Positions 26,753 through 35,458 are shown, counted from the stretch's first letter. The stretch: 38,126 bases of DNA from Bacteroidota bacterium (GCA_018692315.1 JABHKC010000021.1:1-38126); one strand, 5' to 3'. The notes: generated by a model not told the origin, from the sequence alone. Made by a program: numbers and translations.

Positions 26753-27709
26753 TTAGAATATTCCACCAATTATATGATCTTCAGGGAGAAATCCCCAGTG
26801 TCGCGAATCGTTTGCATTGTCGCGATTATCATCCAAAACAAAATAGTAGTTTTTTTTGAAAGTATATGTCTGGGTTTCAGAATTATTGATGAATATTTTG
26901 TTCTGCTTAATTTCAAAGAAATTTGATTCATAAATCTCAATTATTTTTTTGTATAAATATATGTTTTTATGGTTTAGACTGACTGTTGCTCCTTTTTTAG
27001 GAATACTTACAGCTCCAAAATAATCTTTATTCCAATGAAAATATCCACTTTGCGGAAATATTGTATTAAAGCCATTTCCTTTGATTACTTCCTTTTTTCG
27101 AAGGTTCATAATATATGGTTCGGTTTTCAGTTTCTGGGCATTTTTTTTGGTTAAAGGCAAATCGTAAACGCCAATTTCTGCTACCAAATTTATTTGAGTG
27201 ATTCCGTATTTTCTGATTGTTTCAGTTGTAAAAAGCATTGAGTCGCAGCCATTTGTAGTTATTCTATAATTGTGCTGAATATTTACAGGATTTTCAATTT
27301 CTTTTTGGTTTATGAAAACCTTTTTGTTTTGTATCTGTAAATTATCGCCTGGCAGACCTACACATCTTTTTACTAAAATTGGCTTTTTATCAATAGGAAG
27401 GTCGTTTAATCCTGGAGTATTGAAAGCTATCAAATGGTTATGATTTATTCCCGAAAATTTGGGTATTCTAAAATATGGCAATTGAATAAGTGGAGAATAT
27501 AAATTCGAAAAAAACGGTACTGAAAGTAATGTTATTGGGAATCTAATTCCAAATTTAGTTTTGTTGATATACACTAACTCATCTTCTACAATGGTTTTCT
27601 CCATCATTTTTGAGTCCATTTTGTGTATTTCTACTACAAAAGTTCGTATCAAAATCAATAAAACCAAAAGAATTAATAGAAATTTTATTACGCGAATTGT
27701 TTTTTTCAC
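26753..27709 (-). CDS. Signal peptidase I-like protein lacking the catalytic serine
   Basis: This 318-residue membrane protein has one N-terminal transmembrane helix (about 8-25). Aligned without gaps to the other signal peptidase in this window, its box B reads DSKMMEKT against PTPSMEKS, so Met35 takes the place of the nucleophilic Ser. The general-base Lys114 is kept in VKRCVGLPGDNLQI, and box E is DDNRDNANDSRHWG rather than GDNR. Ser33, two residues away, is a poor substitute. The rest of the fold is well preserved over 280 residues, so this is not a decaying gene. It may be a non-catalytic partner or chaperone for signal peptidase; that is inference. Similar signal peptidase-related genes beside lepB occur in Bacteroidales. 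Confidence 0.85.
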   Translation of the reverse strand: MKKTIRVIKFLLILLVLLILIRTFVVEIHKMDSKMMEKTIVEDELVYINKTKFGIRFPITLLSVPFFSNLYSPLIQLPYFRIPKFSGINHNHLIAFNTPGLNDLPIDKKPILVKRCVGLPGDNLQIQNKKVFINQKEIENPVNIQHNYRITTNGCDSMLFTTETIRKYGITQINLVAEIGVYDLPLTKKNAQKLKTEPYIMNLRKKEVIKGNGFNTIFPQSGYFHWNKDYFGAVSIPKKGATVSLNHKNIYLYKKIIEIYESNFFEIKQNKIFINNSETQTYTFKKNYYFVLDDNRDNANDSRHWGFLPEDHIIGGIF

Positions 27710-27901
27710 AAATTTGGGAGATTCAATTATTTACAATTTTGTATCATGCCAGGAATAGATAACTTATTTAATGGATTGATTTTTAACTATGATTGTGATA
27801 GAACTTGAACGTTCCGGATATGCCCAGAAAGGGAAATTGCCTACTGAAGTTTTATATTTATTACTTTGCTTTATTTACCGATTCGCTTTATTAAAAAGCT
27901 C

Positions 27902-27928
27902 CAAAACCCTTACTGGGTATAGGTTTTG
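27902..27928 (-). terminator. Hairpin downstream of the 57-residue membrane protein gene
   Basis: CAAAACC (27902-27908) pairs with GGTTTTG (27922-27928), with inner CCC/GGG words. On the minus strand it is followed by GAGCTTTTT. It separates the small gene from the next signal peptidase-like gene. The rest of 27710-27901 shows nothing I can support. Confidence 0.5.
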
Positions 27929-27942
27929 TTGTAGCTTGTTTT

Positions 27943-28116
27943 TTATTTTAATTCTTTATTATATTTTCGGCCAGAATAATGACCTATATAATAAAAGATT
28001 AAAAATGGAATCATTATAAATCCTGAATATTTCTCAAAGAAGTCAAAATAAATTAATGCTAGTGAGACTGCTGATATTAGAATTATCATTAAAATGTCAA
28101 ATATTTTATTTCGCAT
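27943..28116 (-). CDS. Small two-helix membrane protein
   Basis: This 57-residue frame with ATG at 28116 begins MRNKIFDILMIILISAVSL. Two hydrophobic helices (about 7-24 and 31-46) flank a short charged turn DFFEKYSG, and the tail is basic (GRKYNKELK). It lies on the same strand as, and between, the two signal peptidase genes, and a hairpin terminator follows. Composition and the positive C-terminal tail look like a real membrane peptide, but no family is recognised. Confidence 0.5.
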   Translation of the reverse strand: MRNKIFDILMIILISAVSLALIYFDFFEKYSGFIMIPFLIFYYIGHYSGRKYNKELK

Positions 28117-28369
28117 ATTAGATTTTATTTAATAGTATGTTTTACTTTAATTATTAAGTTGATTCGCTTAGTAGTATTTTTTTAATTATTTTATTTTCGT
28201 TTAAATATCTATTGACATTAACGTTAGAAAGAGTTCCTTTTTTTGGTTTTTTAATGAGCTACAACATTACAATAAAGCTTAAATATCTAAATATATATTT
28301 ATCAAAAATCTATATATCTCTTTTGATTTAGATACTACTTTCAAGCCAAAAATCTTACAGCCAAAAAAT

Positions 28370-30163
28370 CTAATTTACAGAATTAAAAAGTCGGTTCCAT
28401 CTAATCTTTCCACCGAAAAGACTTTTATCCTTATCCAGCGAAAGCCAAATAAAAACAGCTTTACCTACTATATGATCGTCTGGGACAAAACCCCAAAATC
28501 TGCTGTCTGCAGAATTGTGCCGATTGTCTCCCATCATCCAATAATAGTCCATTTTAAAAGTATATTTATCAATTTCTTCACCATTAATAAATATTTTGTT
28601 TGCTTTGGTTTCAAGATCATTTTCTTCGTAAACATCAATTAATCTTTTGTAAAGAGGCAAGTTGTTCATATCCAAGTCAATAGTAACTCCTCTTTTTGGG
28701 ATAACAAGAGGTCCGAAAAAATCAACATTCCAATTGTATTTTTTGCTAAGAGGGAAAATATCCTTGTCTCCTTTTCCTTTCTTTAGTGGGTATTTTTCTA
28801 CTTTGACAACGTTTGAGAGGCTTTTTATTTTTTGAACTTTATCTTCTGTCAAAGGTATAGCATAGAGCCCATGTCCTGCAATATTTATATCATCTTTGGC
28901 AATACCAATTTTGCTGAAATTTCTTTCCGAAATAGATGAACCATTAGTGTAAACATAATACATAAATTGTTTGTTCGCTATATTTTCTTGTAATTCTGAG
29001 TTGATAAAGACATCGCCATTTTCGATGTATAAAGTGTCGCCCGGAATTGCAACACATCGTTTAATATAATTTTCTCGCTTATCAACCGGTCGATAAACAA
29101 TTTCTCCAAATTTAGCTTCATTTCGGTAAACCTCTTTTCGCCCAAATTCTTTTAATAAACTATAGTAGCTTTGGTTCGACTGAAATACGGTTGATACAGT
29201 ATCGCCTTCAGGATAATTAAAGACCACAGCATCGTTTCTTTCCACTTTACCAAATCCTGCCAAACGATGATAAGGCCAACTAACGATTTCTGAAAAAGAT
29301 TTAGTGTGTTTTGTGAAAGGAAGTGTGTGATGAACAAATGGAAAAGCTACCGGCGAGTTCGGTACTTTGGGCCCGTAGCTCACTTTGCTTACGAAAAGAT
29401 AGTCGCCAACCATAAGTGATTTTTCCATTGAGGGAGTGGGAATGGTGTAGGCTTCAATAAAGAATATTCTAATTATTGAGGCGGCAACTACTGCAAAAAC
29501 TATAGCATCGATCCATTCTACAGCTACATTTTTTTTCTTTTCGTTGCGTTTGTTCCAGAATGCCCAATTTATTTTTTTGCTTACATAAATATCGAATAAA
29601 ATCGGAATTCCTAACATTAACCAAAAGTTTGTAAGCCAAACAATCCACAACAAATATATTGACAAAGCTATACCAAGTTTCAGCCATTTGTTTTTTGCTA
29701 TTTTGCTATATTTTTCGTTTTCAATTTTCACTACTGTGGAACCACTCAATTTGTTGTGCAATAGATTTGAAATTCCTGAAGTAGATTTTGAACTGAAAAG
29801 CATTAAAATAATCGAAAAAATCCCAAGTAAAAATTTTGTAGAAGTTCTGATTATTATATTTAGAAAACTTATTGGATTTGAATTATCGCTGGAACTACGA
29901 ACAGCCATTTGCCGCAAAGATTTTCCAATTGTGTTTTTGTTGAAAAGAAGCAGGAATGTTTCATAAATGAAAAATGAAACTATGTAAACAACTAATTTTA
30001 GCCATCCAGGGAAAGTAAAATTAGGAAATGCGATATAACTTATTACTGATAATATTAATATTAATAACAAACTATCGATGAAAAATGCGGTTGAGCTATC
30101 CGAAATATTTGCCGATTCAAATTTCTTTTTCTTTGAAGTGATTGTTGATTTTCTTTTATTCAT
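28370..30163 (-). CDS. lepB: Signal peptidase I with an N-terminal RDD domain
   Basis: This 597-residue membrane protease removes signal peptides of exported proteins. The catalytic pair is complete: Ser245 in YTIPTPSMEKSLMVGD and Lys368 in YIKRCVAIPGD. Box E is GDNRHNSADSRFWG. Before the usual Bacteroidota helix region (LTNFWLMLGIPILFDIYVSKK, about 178-197) there is an extra domain at about 20-150 with RDD-family landmarks: AFFID (Asp30), NTIGKSLRQMAVRS, IIIRTSTKF (Arg106) and LLHNKLSGSTVV. The usual homologue is over 100 residues shorter. It starts 14 bases after the dapB stop, so the two are co-transcribed. Confidence 0.92.
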   Translation of the reverse strand: MNKRKSTITSKKKKFESANISDSSTAFFIDSLLLILILSVISYIAFPNFTFPGWLKLVVYIVSFFIYETFLLLFNKNTIGKSLRQMAVRSSSDNSNPISFLNIIIRTSTKFLLGIFSIILMLFSSKSTSGISNLLHNKLSGSTVVKIENEKYSKIAKNKWLKLGIALSIYLLWIVWLTNFWLMLGIPILFDIYVSKKINWAFWNKRNEKKKNVAVEWIDAIVFAVVAASIIRIFFIEAYTIPTPSMEKSLMVGDYLFVSKVSYGPKVPNSPVAFPFVHHTLPFTKHTKSFSEIVSWPYHRLAGFGKVERNDAVVFNYPEGDTVSTVFQSNQSYYSLLKEFGRKEVYRNEAKFGEIVYRPVDKRENYIKRCVAIPGDTLYIENGDVFINSELQENIANKQFMYYVYTNGSSISERNFSKIGIAKDDINIAGHGLYAIPLTEDKVQKIKSLSNVVKVEKYPLKKGKGDKDIFPLSKKYNWNVDFFGPLVIPKRGVTIDLDMNNLPLYKRLIDVYEENDLETKANKIFINGEEIDKYTFKMDYYWMMGDNRHNSADSRFWGFVPDDHIVGKAVFIWLSLDKDKSLFGGKIRWNRLFNSVN

Positions 30164-30177
30164 TTTACTCAGTATAA

Positions 30178-30891
30178 TTAAAGTTTTAATAAATCTTCCA
30201 TGCCAAATATTCCTGTTTTCCCGGCAGTAAATTCGGCTGCTAAAATTGCACCAAGAGCAAAACCTTTTCTATTTTTAGCCTCATGTTTCAATTGTATGCT
30301 ATCAACGTGCGAATCATATTTAATTGTATGTTCTCCTGTAACATTTTCCAGCCTGAATGATTTGATATTAATTTGATTGTCCTCAGTTCCTTCGCTTGTC
30401 CACGATTTTTTTCGGTCAATTTCTGAAACAATTTTGTTTGCCAAAGTTATGGCAGTTCCGCTCGGAGCATCAAGCTTTTCGGTGTGATGAGTTTCTTCTA
30501 TGCTAACATCATAGTTCTCGAAACCATCCATAATTTTTGCAAGTTTTTTATTAAGTTCGAAAAAAATATTTACTCCAAGGCTGAAATTTGATGCGTAAAA
30601 AAAAGTCTTTTCGTTTTCTATGCAAAAAGTTTTTAGTTTGTCGTAATTCGATAGCCAACCTGTTGTTCCTGAAACTACCGGTACATTTGCTTCGAAGCAT
30701 TTCATATAATTGTCGAAAGCCGATTTTGGATTTGTAAATTCAATGGCAACATCAGAATTCTTTATAATGTCTTTATTGAGATTATTCAAATTGTCAAAAT
30801 CAATTTTTGCAACAATTTTGTGATTTCTTTCAAGGGCAAGTTTCTCAATTTCTTTGCCCATTTTGCCGTAGCCAATTATTGCAATATTCAT
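30178..30891 (-). CDS. dapB: 4-hydroxy-tetrahydrodipicolinate reductase
   Basis: This 237-residue NAD(P)H-dependent enzyme acts in the lysine/diaminopimelate pathway. The nucleotide-binding GYGKMGKEIEKLA is at residues 7-19. SGTTGW, ASNFSLGVN, the catalytic region VSIEETHHTEKLDAPSGTA, and C-terminal VTGEHTI are all present. It heads the dapB-lepB unit, as in many Bacteroidota. It supplies peptidoglycan precursor and lysine. Confidence 0.96.
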   Translation of the reverse strand: MNIAIIGYGKMGKEIEKLALERNHKIVAKIDFDNLNNLNKDIIKNSDVAIEFTNPKSAFDNYMKCFEANVPVVSGTTGWLSNYDKLKTFCIENEKTFFYASNFSLGVNIFFELNKKLAKIMDGFENYDVSIEETHHTEKLDAPSGTAITLANKIVSEIDRKKSWTSEGTEDNQINIKSFRLENVTGEHTIKYDSHVDSIQLKHEAKNRKGFALGAILAAEFTAGKTGIFGMEDLLKL

Positions 30892-31024
30892 AATATCAAT
30901 TATTTAGTTGTTTGAAATGTATTGCCTTTTTCGATTATCAAATTGTTTGACTGAATTTTAGAGAGTTATCTAAAATTAGCTATCCAGATTAGAACATTTC
31001 TTTGTCGAAATCTTTGATCAAAAA

Positions 31025-31048
31025 AAAAGGAAGTTCACACTTCCTTTT
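31025..31048 (-). terminator. Terminator of the thrS-infC-rpmI-rplT operon
   Basis: AAAAGGAAG (31025-31033) pairs with CTTCCTTTT (31040-31048). On the minus strand the stem runs into eight Ts, 72 bases after the rplT stop. Confidence 0.8.
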
Positions 31049-31119
31049 ATTTTAGTTTTATTTTGGATATAATGAATCATTAAAAATATTTCAAACTTAA
31101 TTTGTTTGCGATTCACTAA

Positions 31120-31464
31120 TTATTTCACAAGATTCACAATTGCTTCAAAGGCTTTTGGATGGTTCATTGCCAAATCAGCAAGTGTTTTTCTGCTTAGTTC
31201 AACATTATTTTTATGAATTTTACCCATAAATTCTGAATACGAAAGTCCATGCAATCTGGCTGCTGCATTTATTCTCTGAATCCACAATCCTCTGAAATTT
31301 CTCTTTTTGGTTTTTCTATCTCTATATGCATACTGCAGTCCTTTTTCGTATGCGTTTTTGGCTACTGTCCAAACATTTTTTCTTCTTCCGAAGTAACCTT
31401 TTGTTTTTTTAAGTATTCTTTTTCTTCTGTGCTTTGATGCTACTGAATTTACCGATCTTGGCAT
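31120..31464 (-). CDS. rplT: 50S ribosomal protein bL20
   Basis: This 114-residue protein starts [20 protein letters not shown] and has the typical [40 protein letters not shown] and C-terminal helix. It is needed early in large-subunit assembly. In several phyla L20 binds its own mRNA and represses the operon. A structured element just upstream (31480-31534), repeated before rpmI, is the likely site here. It is the last gene of the operon. Confidence 0.98.
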   Translation of the reverse strand: MPRSVNSVASKHRRKRILKKTKGYFGRRKNVWTVAKNAYEKGLQYAYRDRKTKKRNFRGLWIQRINAAARLHGLSYSEFMGKIHKNNVELSRKTLADLAMNHPKAFEAIVNLVK

Positions 31465-31479
31465 AATAAACTGTTTTAT

Positions 31480-31534
31480 GAATGATTAGCGGAAACAATC
31501 TTTAGTTTCTCTTTACAGCTAATTCACTCTGGTT
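31480..31534 (-). promoter_or_regulatory. Leader RNA element A, before rplT
   Basis: The RNA reads GAGUGA-A-UUAGC (31529-31518), pairing with GCUAA-UCAUUC (31490-31480): 11 bp with one bulged A. An internal loop holds UGUAAAGA. An inner helix GAAAC (31509-31505) pairs with GUUUC (31496-31492). The sequence words AACCrGAGyGAATTAGCyG, AAAGAGAA, TTCCGCTA and TTTATTATGCC recur in element B. Confidence 0.65.
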
Positions 31535-31565
31535 TTAACTTAATTATTTAATACAAAATTTTAGA

Positions 31566-31763
31566 TTATTTCATGGCTAAGCATTGCTTAATATTATTAA
31601 GGTCAGCCTTATCTACTATTGTGAAATAAGTAAGATTTCTCTTTCTTTTTTTAGATTTTTTCGTTAGGATATGACTTTTATAAGCATGTTTTCGCTTTAT
31701 TTTTCCTGTGCCGGTAATCGAAAATCTTTTCTTTGCACCGGCTAATGTCTTCATCTTTGGCAT
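31566..31763 (-). CDS. rpmI: 50S ribosomal protein bL35
   Basis: This 65-residue protein is read from [20 protein letters not shown], the conserved L35 start. Longer in-frame sequence upstream is leader RNA, so ATG at 31763 is chosen. The body is Lys/Arg-rich ([20 protein letters not shown]). It lies between infC and rplT, with a copy of the leader element on either side. Confidence 0.97.
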   Translation of the reverse strand: MPKMKTLAGAKKRFSITGTGKIKRKHAYKSHILTKKSKKRKRNLTYFTIVDKADLNNIKQCLAMK

Positions 31764-31778
31764 AATAAATTCTATTTT

Positions 31779-31844
31779 GAGCTTATAGCGGAACCTTATA
31801 ATTATCAATTAAAACTGTTCTCTTTCGGCTAATTCGCTCCGGTT
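31779..31844 (-). promoter_or_regulatory. Leader RNA element B, before rpmI
   Basis: A second copy of the rplT leader. GAGC (31839-31836) pairs with GCUC (31782-31779), UAGC (31831-31828) with GCUA (31789-31786), and an inner GAAC (31820-31817) with GUUC (31794-31791). The internal loop keeps CGAAAGA. Relative to element A, the fourth outer pair changes from U-A to C-G and the third from G-U to G-C, so pairing is kept while sequence changes. Confidence 0.65.
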
Positions 31845-31917
31845 TGTATAAATTAATTTTTATTTGGATTATTCTGTATATAAATGTATTAAGGTTGAAA
31901 TCCGATAATCTGAATAT

Positions 31918-32481
31918 TTATTTCTTTTTAGCTTTCGGAGAAATAAACATTATCATTTTTTTTCCTTCAAGTTTAGGTAGTTGTTCTACTTTTCCGTACT
32001 CTTCAAGTTCCTGGGCGAGGCGCAACAGAATTATTTCTCCTTGCTCTTTAAAAACTATTGATCTTCCTCTGAAGAAAACAAAGGCTTTAACTTTTGAGCC
32101 TTCTTCAAGAAATTTTACGGCATGTTTCAATTTGAAATTAAAATCGTGTTCATCGGTATTGGGCCCAAATCTAATTTCTTTGACAGTAACTTTACTGGTT
32201 TTTGCTTTGATTTCTTTTTGTTTCTTTTTTTGCTGATATAGAAACTTCTGATAATCAATTACTTTGCAGACCGGAGGATTTGCTTTTGGCGAAATTTCAA
32301 CCAAGTCTAAATCTAAATCGTCTGCAATTTTTATTGCTTCTCTTAACGAAAAAATTCCAGGATTATCAATATTGTCTCCAACAATTCTAACAACCGGTGC
32401 TTTAATTTTGTCGTTTATCAAAAACTTCGATTTCTGTTCCGGAAATCTGTTTTGTCCCCTATTAAATCTCTTAACTGCTAT
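31918..32481 (-). CDS. infC: Translation initiation factor IF-3, probable AUA start
   Basis: This 187-residue factor keeps the subunits apart and proofreads initiator tRNA and start codon. The N domain [19 protein letters not shown] and C domain ([32 protein letters not shown]) are complete. No ATG, GTG or TTG stands at the expected beginning. The Bacteroidota-like N-terminus ([19 protein letters not shown]) is open only back to an in-frame TAG, and ATA at 32481-32479 lies 8 nt after AGGAGG. A TTG at 32421 would cut off 20 residues of basic tail. A rare start codon fits known IF-3 autocontrol (AUU in Escherichia coli), where IF-3 discriminates against its own start. Confidence 0.9.
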   Translation of the reverse strand: MAVKRFNRGQNRFPEQKSKFLINDKIKAPVVRIVGDNIDNPGIFSLREAIKIADDLDLDLVEISPKANPPVCKVIDYQKFLYQQKKKQKEIKAKTSKVTVKEIRFGPNTDEHDFNFKLKHAVKFLEEGSKVKAFVFFRGRSIVFKEQGEIILLRLAQELEEYGKVEQLPKLEGKKMIMFISPKAKKK

Positions 32482-32489
32482 TTTAAAAT

Positions 32490-32495
32490 CCTCCT
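32490..32495 (-). promoter_or_regulatory. Strong Shine-Dalgarno deciding the infC start
   Basis: AGGAGG on the minus strand sits 8 nt before the ATA at 32481. Strong Shine-Dalgarno sites are unusual in this phylum, which makes the placement informative. Confidence 0.75.
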
Positions 32496-32523
32496 ATACT
32501 TTAGTTATAAAATGTATTTTCTA

Positions 32524-34479
32524 TTAATCTTCAATAGGTTTAAGTTGCTTTTCAACTTCCGTTTTTATTAATTCAGCAAATTCTTCAATCTTAAATACTC
32601 CTTTAACACCTTCGCCTTGTCTTCTTACTGACACAGTCAGGCTTTTTTCTTCATTTTCGCCTACAATTAACAAATAAGGAATACGGCGTAACTCACTATC
32701 TCTTATCTTTTTACCTATCTTTTCATTACGCTCATCAATAATGCCGCGAATATCGTAATTATTTAGAACTTCCAAAACTTTTTTTGAATATTCGTTATAT
32801 TTTTCACTTATAGGCAGCAAAATGAACTGCTCGGGAGTCAGCCACAGCGGAAATTTTCCTTTTGTGTGTTCAATCAAAACTGCAACAAATCGTTCCATAG
32901 AACCAAATGGAGCTCTGTGAATCATTACGGGTTGGTGCTTTTGATTGTCATTCCCTGTATATTCTAAATTGAACCTTTCCGGCAGATTATAATCAACCTG
33001 AATTGTTCCGAGCTGCCAACTTCTGCCAAGTGCATCTTTAATCATAAAATCGAGTTTCGGACCATAAAATGCAGCTTCGCCAATCTCAATAACAGTATTT
33101 AAGCCTTTCTCTTCGCAGGCTTCCATTATTGCTTTTTCGGCTTTTTCCCAGTTAGAATTGCTTCCAATATATTTCTCAGAATTATTTGGGTCTCGTAGCG
33201 ATATTTGGGTTGTAAAATCTTCAAAATCTAATGTTTTGAAAATGTATAATACAATATTAATTACCTTAATAAATTCGTCTTTTAGCTGGTCGGGGCGGCA
33301 AAAAATGTGTGCATCGTCCTGAGTAAATCCTCTTACTCTGGTTAGACCGTGAAGTTCGCCGCTTTGTTCATATCTGTAAACAGTTCCAAATTCTGCATAC
33401 CTAATAGGCAATTCTTTGTAAGAGTGCGGTTTAGCTTTGTACAATTCGCAGTGATGCGGGCAGTTCATTGGTTTTAGCAAAAATTCTTCTCCTTCGGCAG
33501 GAGTCGAAATTGGCTGAAACGAATCTTTTCCATATTTCTCGTAATGCCCGGAAGTTATATATAGTTCTTTTCGTCCTATATGAGGGCAAATCACAGGTTC
33601 GTAGCCATGAGCTTTTTGTGCTTTTTTAAGGAAATTTTCTAATCGTTCGCGAAGCATTGCACCTTTTGGCAACCAAAGAGGTAATCCTTGTCCTACGTTT
33701 TGCGAAAAAGTGAAAAGTTCTAATTCTTTACCAATTTTACGATGATCTCGTTCTTTAGCTTCTTCAAGCATCACGAGATATTCGTCCAGAAATTTTTTCT
33801 TCGGAAACGAAATCCCATAAACTCTGGTAAGTTGTTTTCTGTTTTCGTCTCCACGCCAATAAGCACCGGCTATACTTGTAAGCTTCACAGCTTTTATGAA
33901 TCCTGTATTTGGCAGATGCGGACCTCTACACAAATCGGTAAAATTTCCTTGCGTATAAAGGCTTATGGTTCCATCTTCGAGTTCGCTGATTAGCTCAACT
34001 TTATACTCATCACCTTTTTCTTCAAAATAATCTAATGCCTCTTTTTTCGAAATTTCTTTACGAATATATTCTTGCTTCTGTCTTGCAAGTTCGAGCATTT
34101 TATTTTCAATTTTCGCAAAATCGTTGTCCGAAATTGTATTTTCTCCAAGATCTACATCATAATAAAAACCTCTGTCGATAGTTGGTCCGATGGCTAATTT
34201 TACTCCCGGGAAGTAATGTTCCAAAACTTCAGCCATTAAATGTGCCGACGAATGCCAAAAAGCATGTTTTCCTTCATCGTCGTTCCATGTATGTAGTTTT
34301 ATTGTGGTATCAAAATTTATTGGACGCATTGCATCCCATATTTCGGCGTTCACAGAAACGGCAATAACTTCTTTTGCCAGCCTTGAACTTATACTTTTGG
34401 CTATATCTATTCCGTTTATTCCTGAAGGAAATTCCTTAATGTTTCCGTCAGGAAATGTTATTTTTATTAATTCGTTCAT
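32524..34479 (-). CDS. thrS: Threonyl-tRNA synthetase
   Basis: This 651-residue enzyme charges tRNA(Thr). The TGS domain spans about 1-62. The editing domain has [17 protein letters not shown] and a C-terminal [12 protein letters not shown]. Class II catalytic motifs are [17 protein letters not shown] and [11 protein letters not shown], with zinc ligand Cys in MNCPHHC. The anticodon-binding domain closes the protein ([15 protein letters not shown] onward). Full length and all motifs are intact. It heads the operon with infC 42 bases downstream and has a well matched promoter. Confidence 0.98.
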   Translation of the reverse strand: MNELIKITFPDGNIKEFPSGINGIDIAKSISSRLAKEVIAVSVNAEIWDAMRPINFDTTIKLHTWNDDEGKHAFWHSSAHLMAEVLEHYFPGVKLAIGPTIDRGFYYDVDLGENTISDNDFAKIENKMLELARQKQEYIRKEISKKEALDYFEEKGDEYKVELISELEDGTISLYTQGNFTDLCRGPHLPNTGFIKAVKLTSIAGAYWRGDENRKQLTRVYGISFPKKKFLDEYLVMLEEAKERDHRKIGKELELFTFSQNVGQGLPLWLPKGAMLRERLENFLKKAQKAHGYEPVICPHIGRKELYITSGHYEKYGKDSFQPISTPAEGEEFLLKPMNCPHHCELYKAKPHSYKELPIRYAEFGTVYRYEQSGELHGLTRVRGFTQDDAHIFCRPDQLKDEFIKVINIVLYIFKTLDFEDFTTQISLRDPNNSEKYIGSNSNWEKAEKAIMEACEEKGLNTVIEIGEAAFYGPKLDFMIKDALGRSWQLGTIQVDYNLPERFNLEYTGNDNQKHQPVMIHRAPFGSMERFVAVLIEHTKGKFPLWLTPEQFILLPISEKYNEYSKKVLEVLNNYDIRGIIDERNEKIGKKIRDSELRRIPYLLIVGENEEKSLTVSVRRQGEGVKGVFKIEEFAELIKTEVEKQLKPIED

Positions 34480-34499
34480 CTAAAAATTTTTAAAGCCGG

Positions 34500-34532
34500 C
34501 AAAGATATATATTTTCTGCTTCCAAAAGCAAA
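34500..34532 (-). promoter_or_regulatory. Promoter of the thrS-infC-rpmI-rplT operon
   Basis: Minus strand TTTG (34532-34529), 21 nt, TATCTTTG (34507-34500): an exact consensus match, with the -7 box ending 20 bases before the thrS start, so the 5' leader would be very short. Confidence 0.75.
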
Positions 34533-34536
34533 ACAA

Positions 34537-34710
34537 TTATTTTCTTTTTCTCCTTAATTTAAACCAGTTGAATATAAAAATGATTGCTGCGAAAATAAAG
34601 CCGAAAACAATTGATTTGAGTAAGTTTTCGTACAAGAAATATTCGATAATACCAAATACAGATCCGGCTAATAATGACAACAGAAGTAGGTTTTTATATT
34701 TACTACTCAT
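34537..34710 (-). CDS. Small two-helix membrane protein
   Basis: This 57-residue frame with ATG at 34710 begins MSSKYKNLLLLSLLAGSVFG. Two hydrophobic helices (about 7-26 and 33-49) are followed by a strongly basic tail KLRRKRK. Same length and layout as the frame at 27943-28116, although sequence identity is low. It ends 5 bases before the thrS promoter. No family is recognised. Confidence 0.5.
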   Translation of the reverse strand: MSSKYKNLLLLSLLAGSVFGIIEYFLYENLLKSIVFGFIFAAIIFIFNWFKLRRKRK

Positions 34711-34835
34711 AGCTCAATAAATAATGTGACAAATTAATAAAGTGAAAAATTACTGTATATTTACAGATTAGATTTTTTTAATCCGTGAATTTGTGGGCTT
34801 ACTTATTTTTTGATAAATGCTTTCATTCCAGACAA

Positions 34836-35306
34836 CTATTTTTTCTTTTCCGCTGGAAATTCGTAAAATATTTTACCCACAATTTTCCATCCTTCCTCAA
34901 ATTTATATAATGATAAATAATCAATATATTTTAATTCTTTGCCAACATAAAATTCAATTTTGGCACTTGCAGCGGTTCCTGAGACATCTACATACAAAAA
35001 TTTTATGGATACTCTATCTTCATCTTTTTTGGGTAGTTTGCCATTTTTTTTGTCAATTTTCATGTTTTCAATCCAATTATAAATAGGATAGTTCCACATA
35101 GAATTTCCTTGCCCTATTCCAATCAAACTAAAGCCCGGGTGAAATCCATTGCTTACAGCCTTTTCATCGCCATCGTTTATAAGTCCGTCAATGTATGCAC
35201 TTTGAATAACTTTTTTGATTGCATCTTTTTCTTTTTCATCATTTTGTGCATTTACAATTATACAGGATGCAAACAGTAATACAGATAGTACAATAATTTT
35301 TTTCAT
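34836..35306 (-). CDS. Exported NTF2-like (lumazine-binding type) protein
   Basis: The protein is 156 residues from the ATG at 35306 (MKKIIVLSVLLFASCIIVNAQ, a signal peptide). A further upstream ATG adds 13 unneeded residues. The mature part starts KDAIKKVIQSAYIDGLINDGD and continues with a curved-sheet domain of the SnoaL/NTF2 kind, DRVSIKFLYVDVSGTAASAKIEF, ending with GWKIVGKIFYEFP. This is the putative lumazine-binding-like family common in Bacteroidota; function unknown. A -7 box TACCTTTG lies at 35350-35343 on the minus strand. Confidence 0.7.
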   Translation of the reverse strand: MKKIIVLSVLLFASCIIVNAQNDEKEKDAIKKVIQSAYIDGLINDGDEKAVSNGFHPGFSLIGIGQGNSMWNYPIYNWIENMKIDKKNGKLPKKDEDRVSIKFLYVDVSGTAASAKIEFYVGKELKYIDYLSLYKFEEGWKIVGKIFYEFPAEKKK

Positions 35307-35458
35307 GGTTTTAAATATTTTATTAAAAATTAAATAAAAATCCAAAGGTACGTTTTTAGTGTAGCTTTTTCGAGAAAATTATTGAGTAATCGTAATAAAT
35401 TTATTGTATTCATAATCAATTTTTTAATATATCTGATGTCTTCGGCGTTTAGTTCAAT

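Noticed and set aside
27607-27709. Ser33 as substitute nucleophile in the second signal peptidase
   Set aside because: Gapless alignment with the active paralogue puts Ser33 two positions away from the nucleophile and on the wrong side of the MEK helix start; unlikely without local rearrangement.
27789-28019. Plus-strand open frame of 76 codons starting MIVIELERSGYAQ
   Set aside because: It runs across a minus-strand hairpin terminator and antisense to the more protein-like 57-residue membrane frame; no domain or promoter.
28215-28290. TTAACGTTAG and GAGCTACAACATTACAA words resembling cassette ends
   Set aside because: No matching inverted partner and no integrase nearby; too short to separate from chance in AT-rich DNA.
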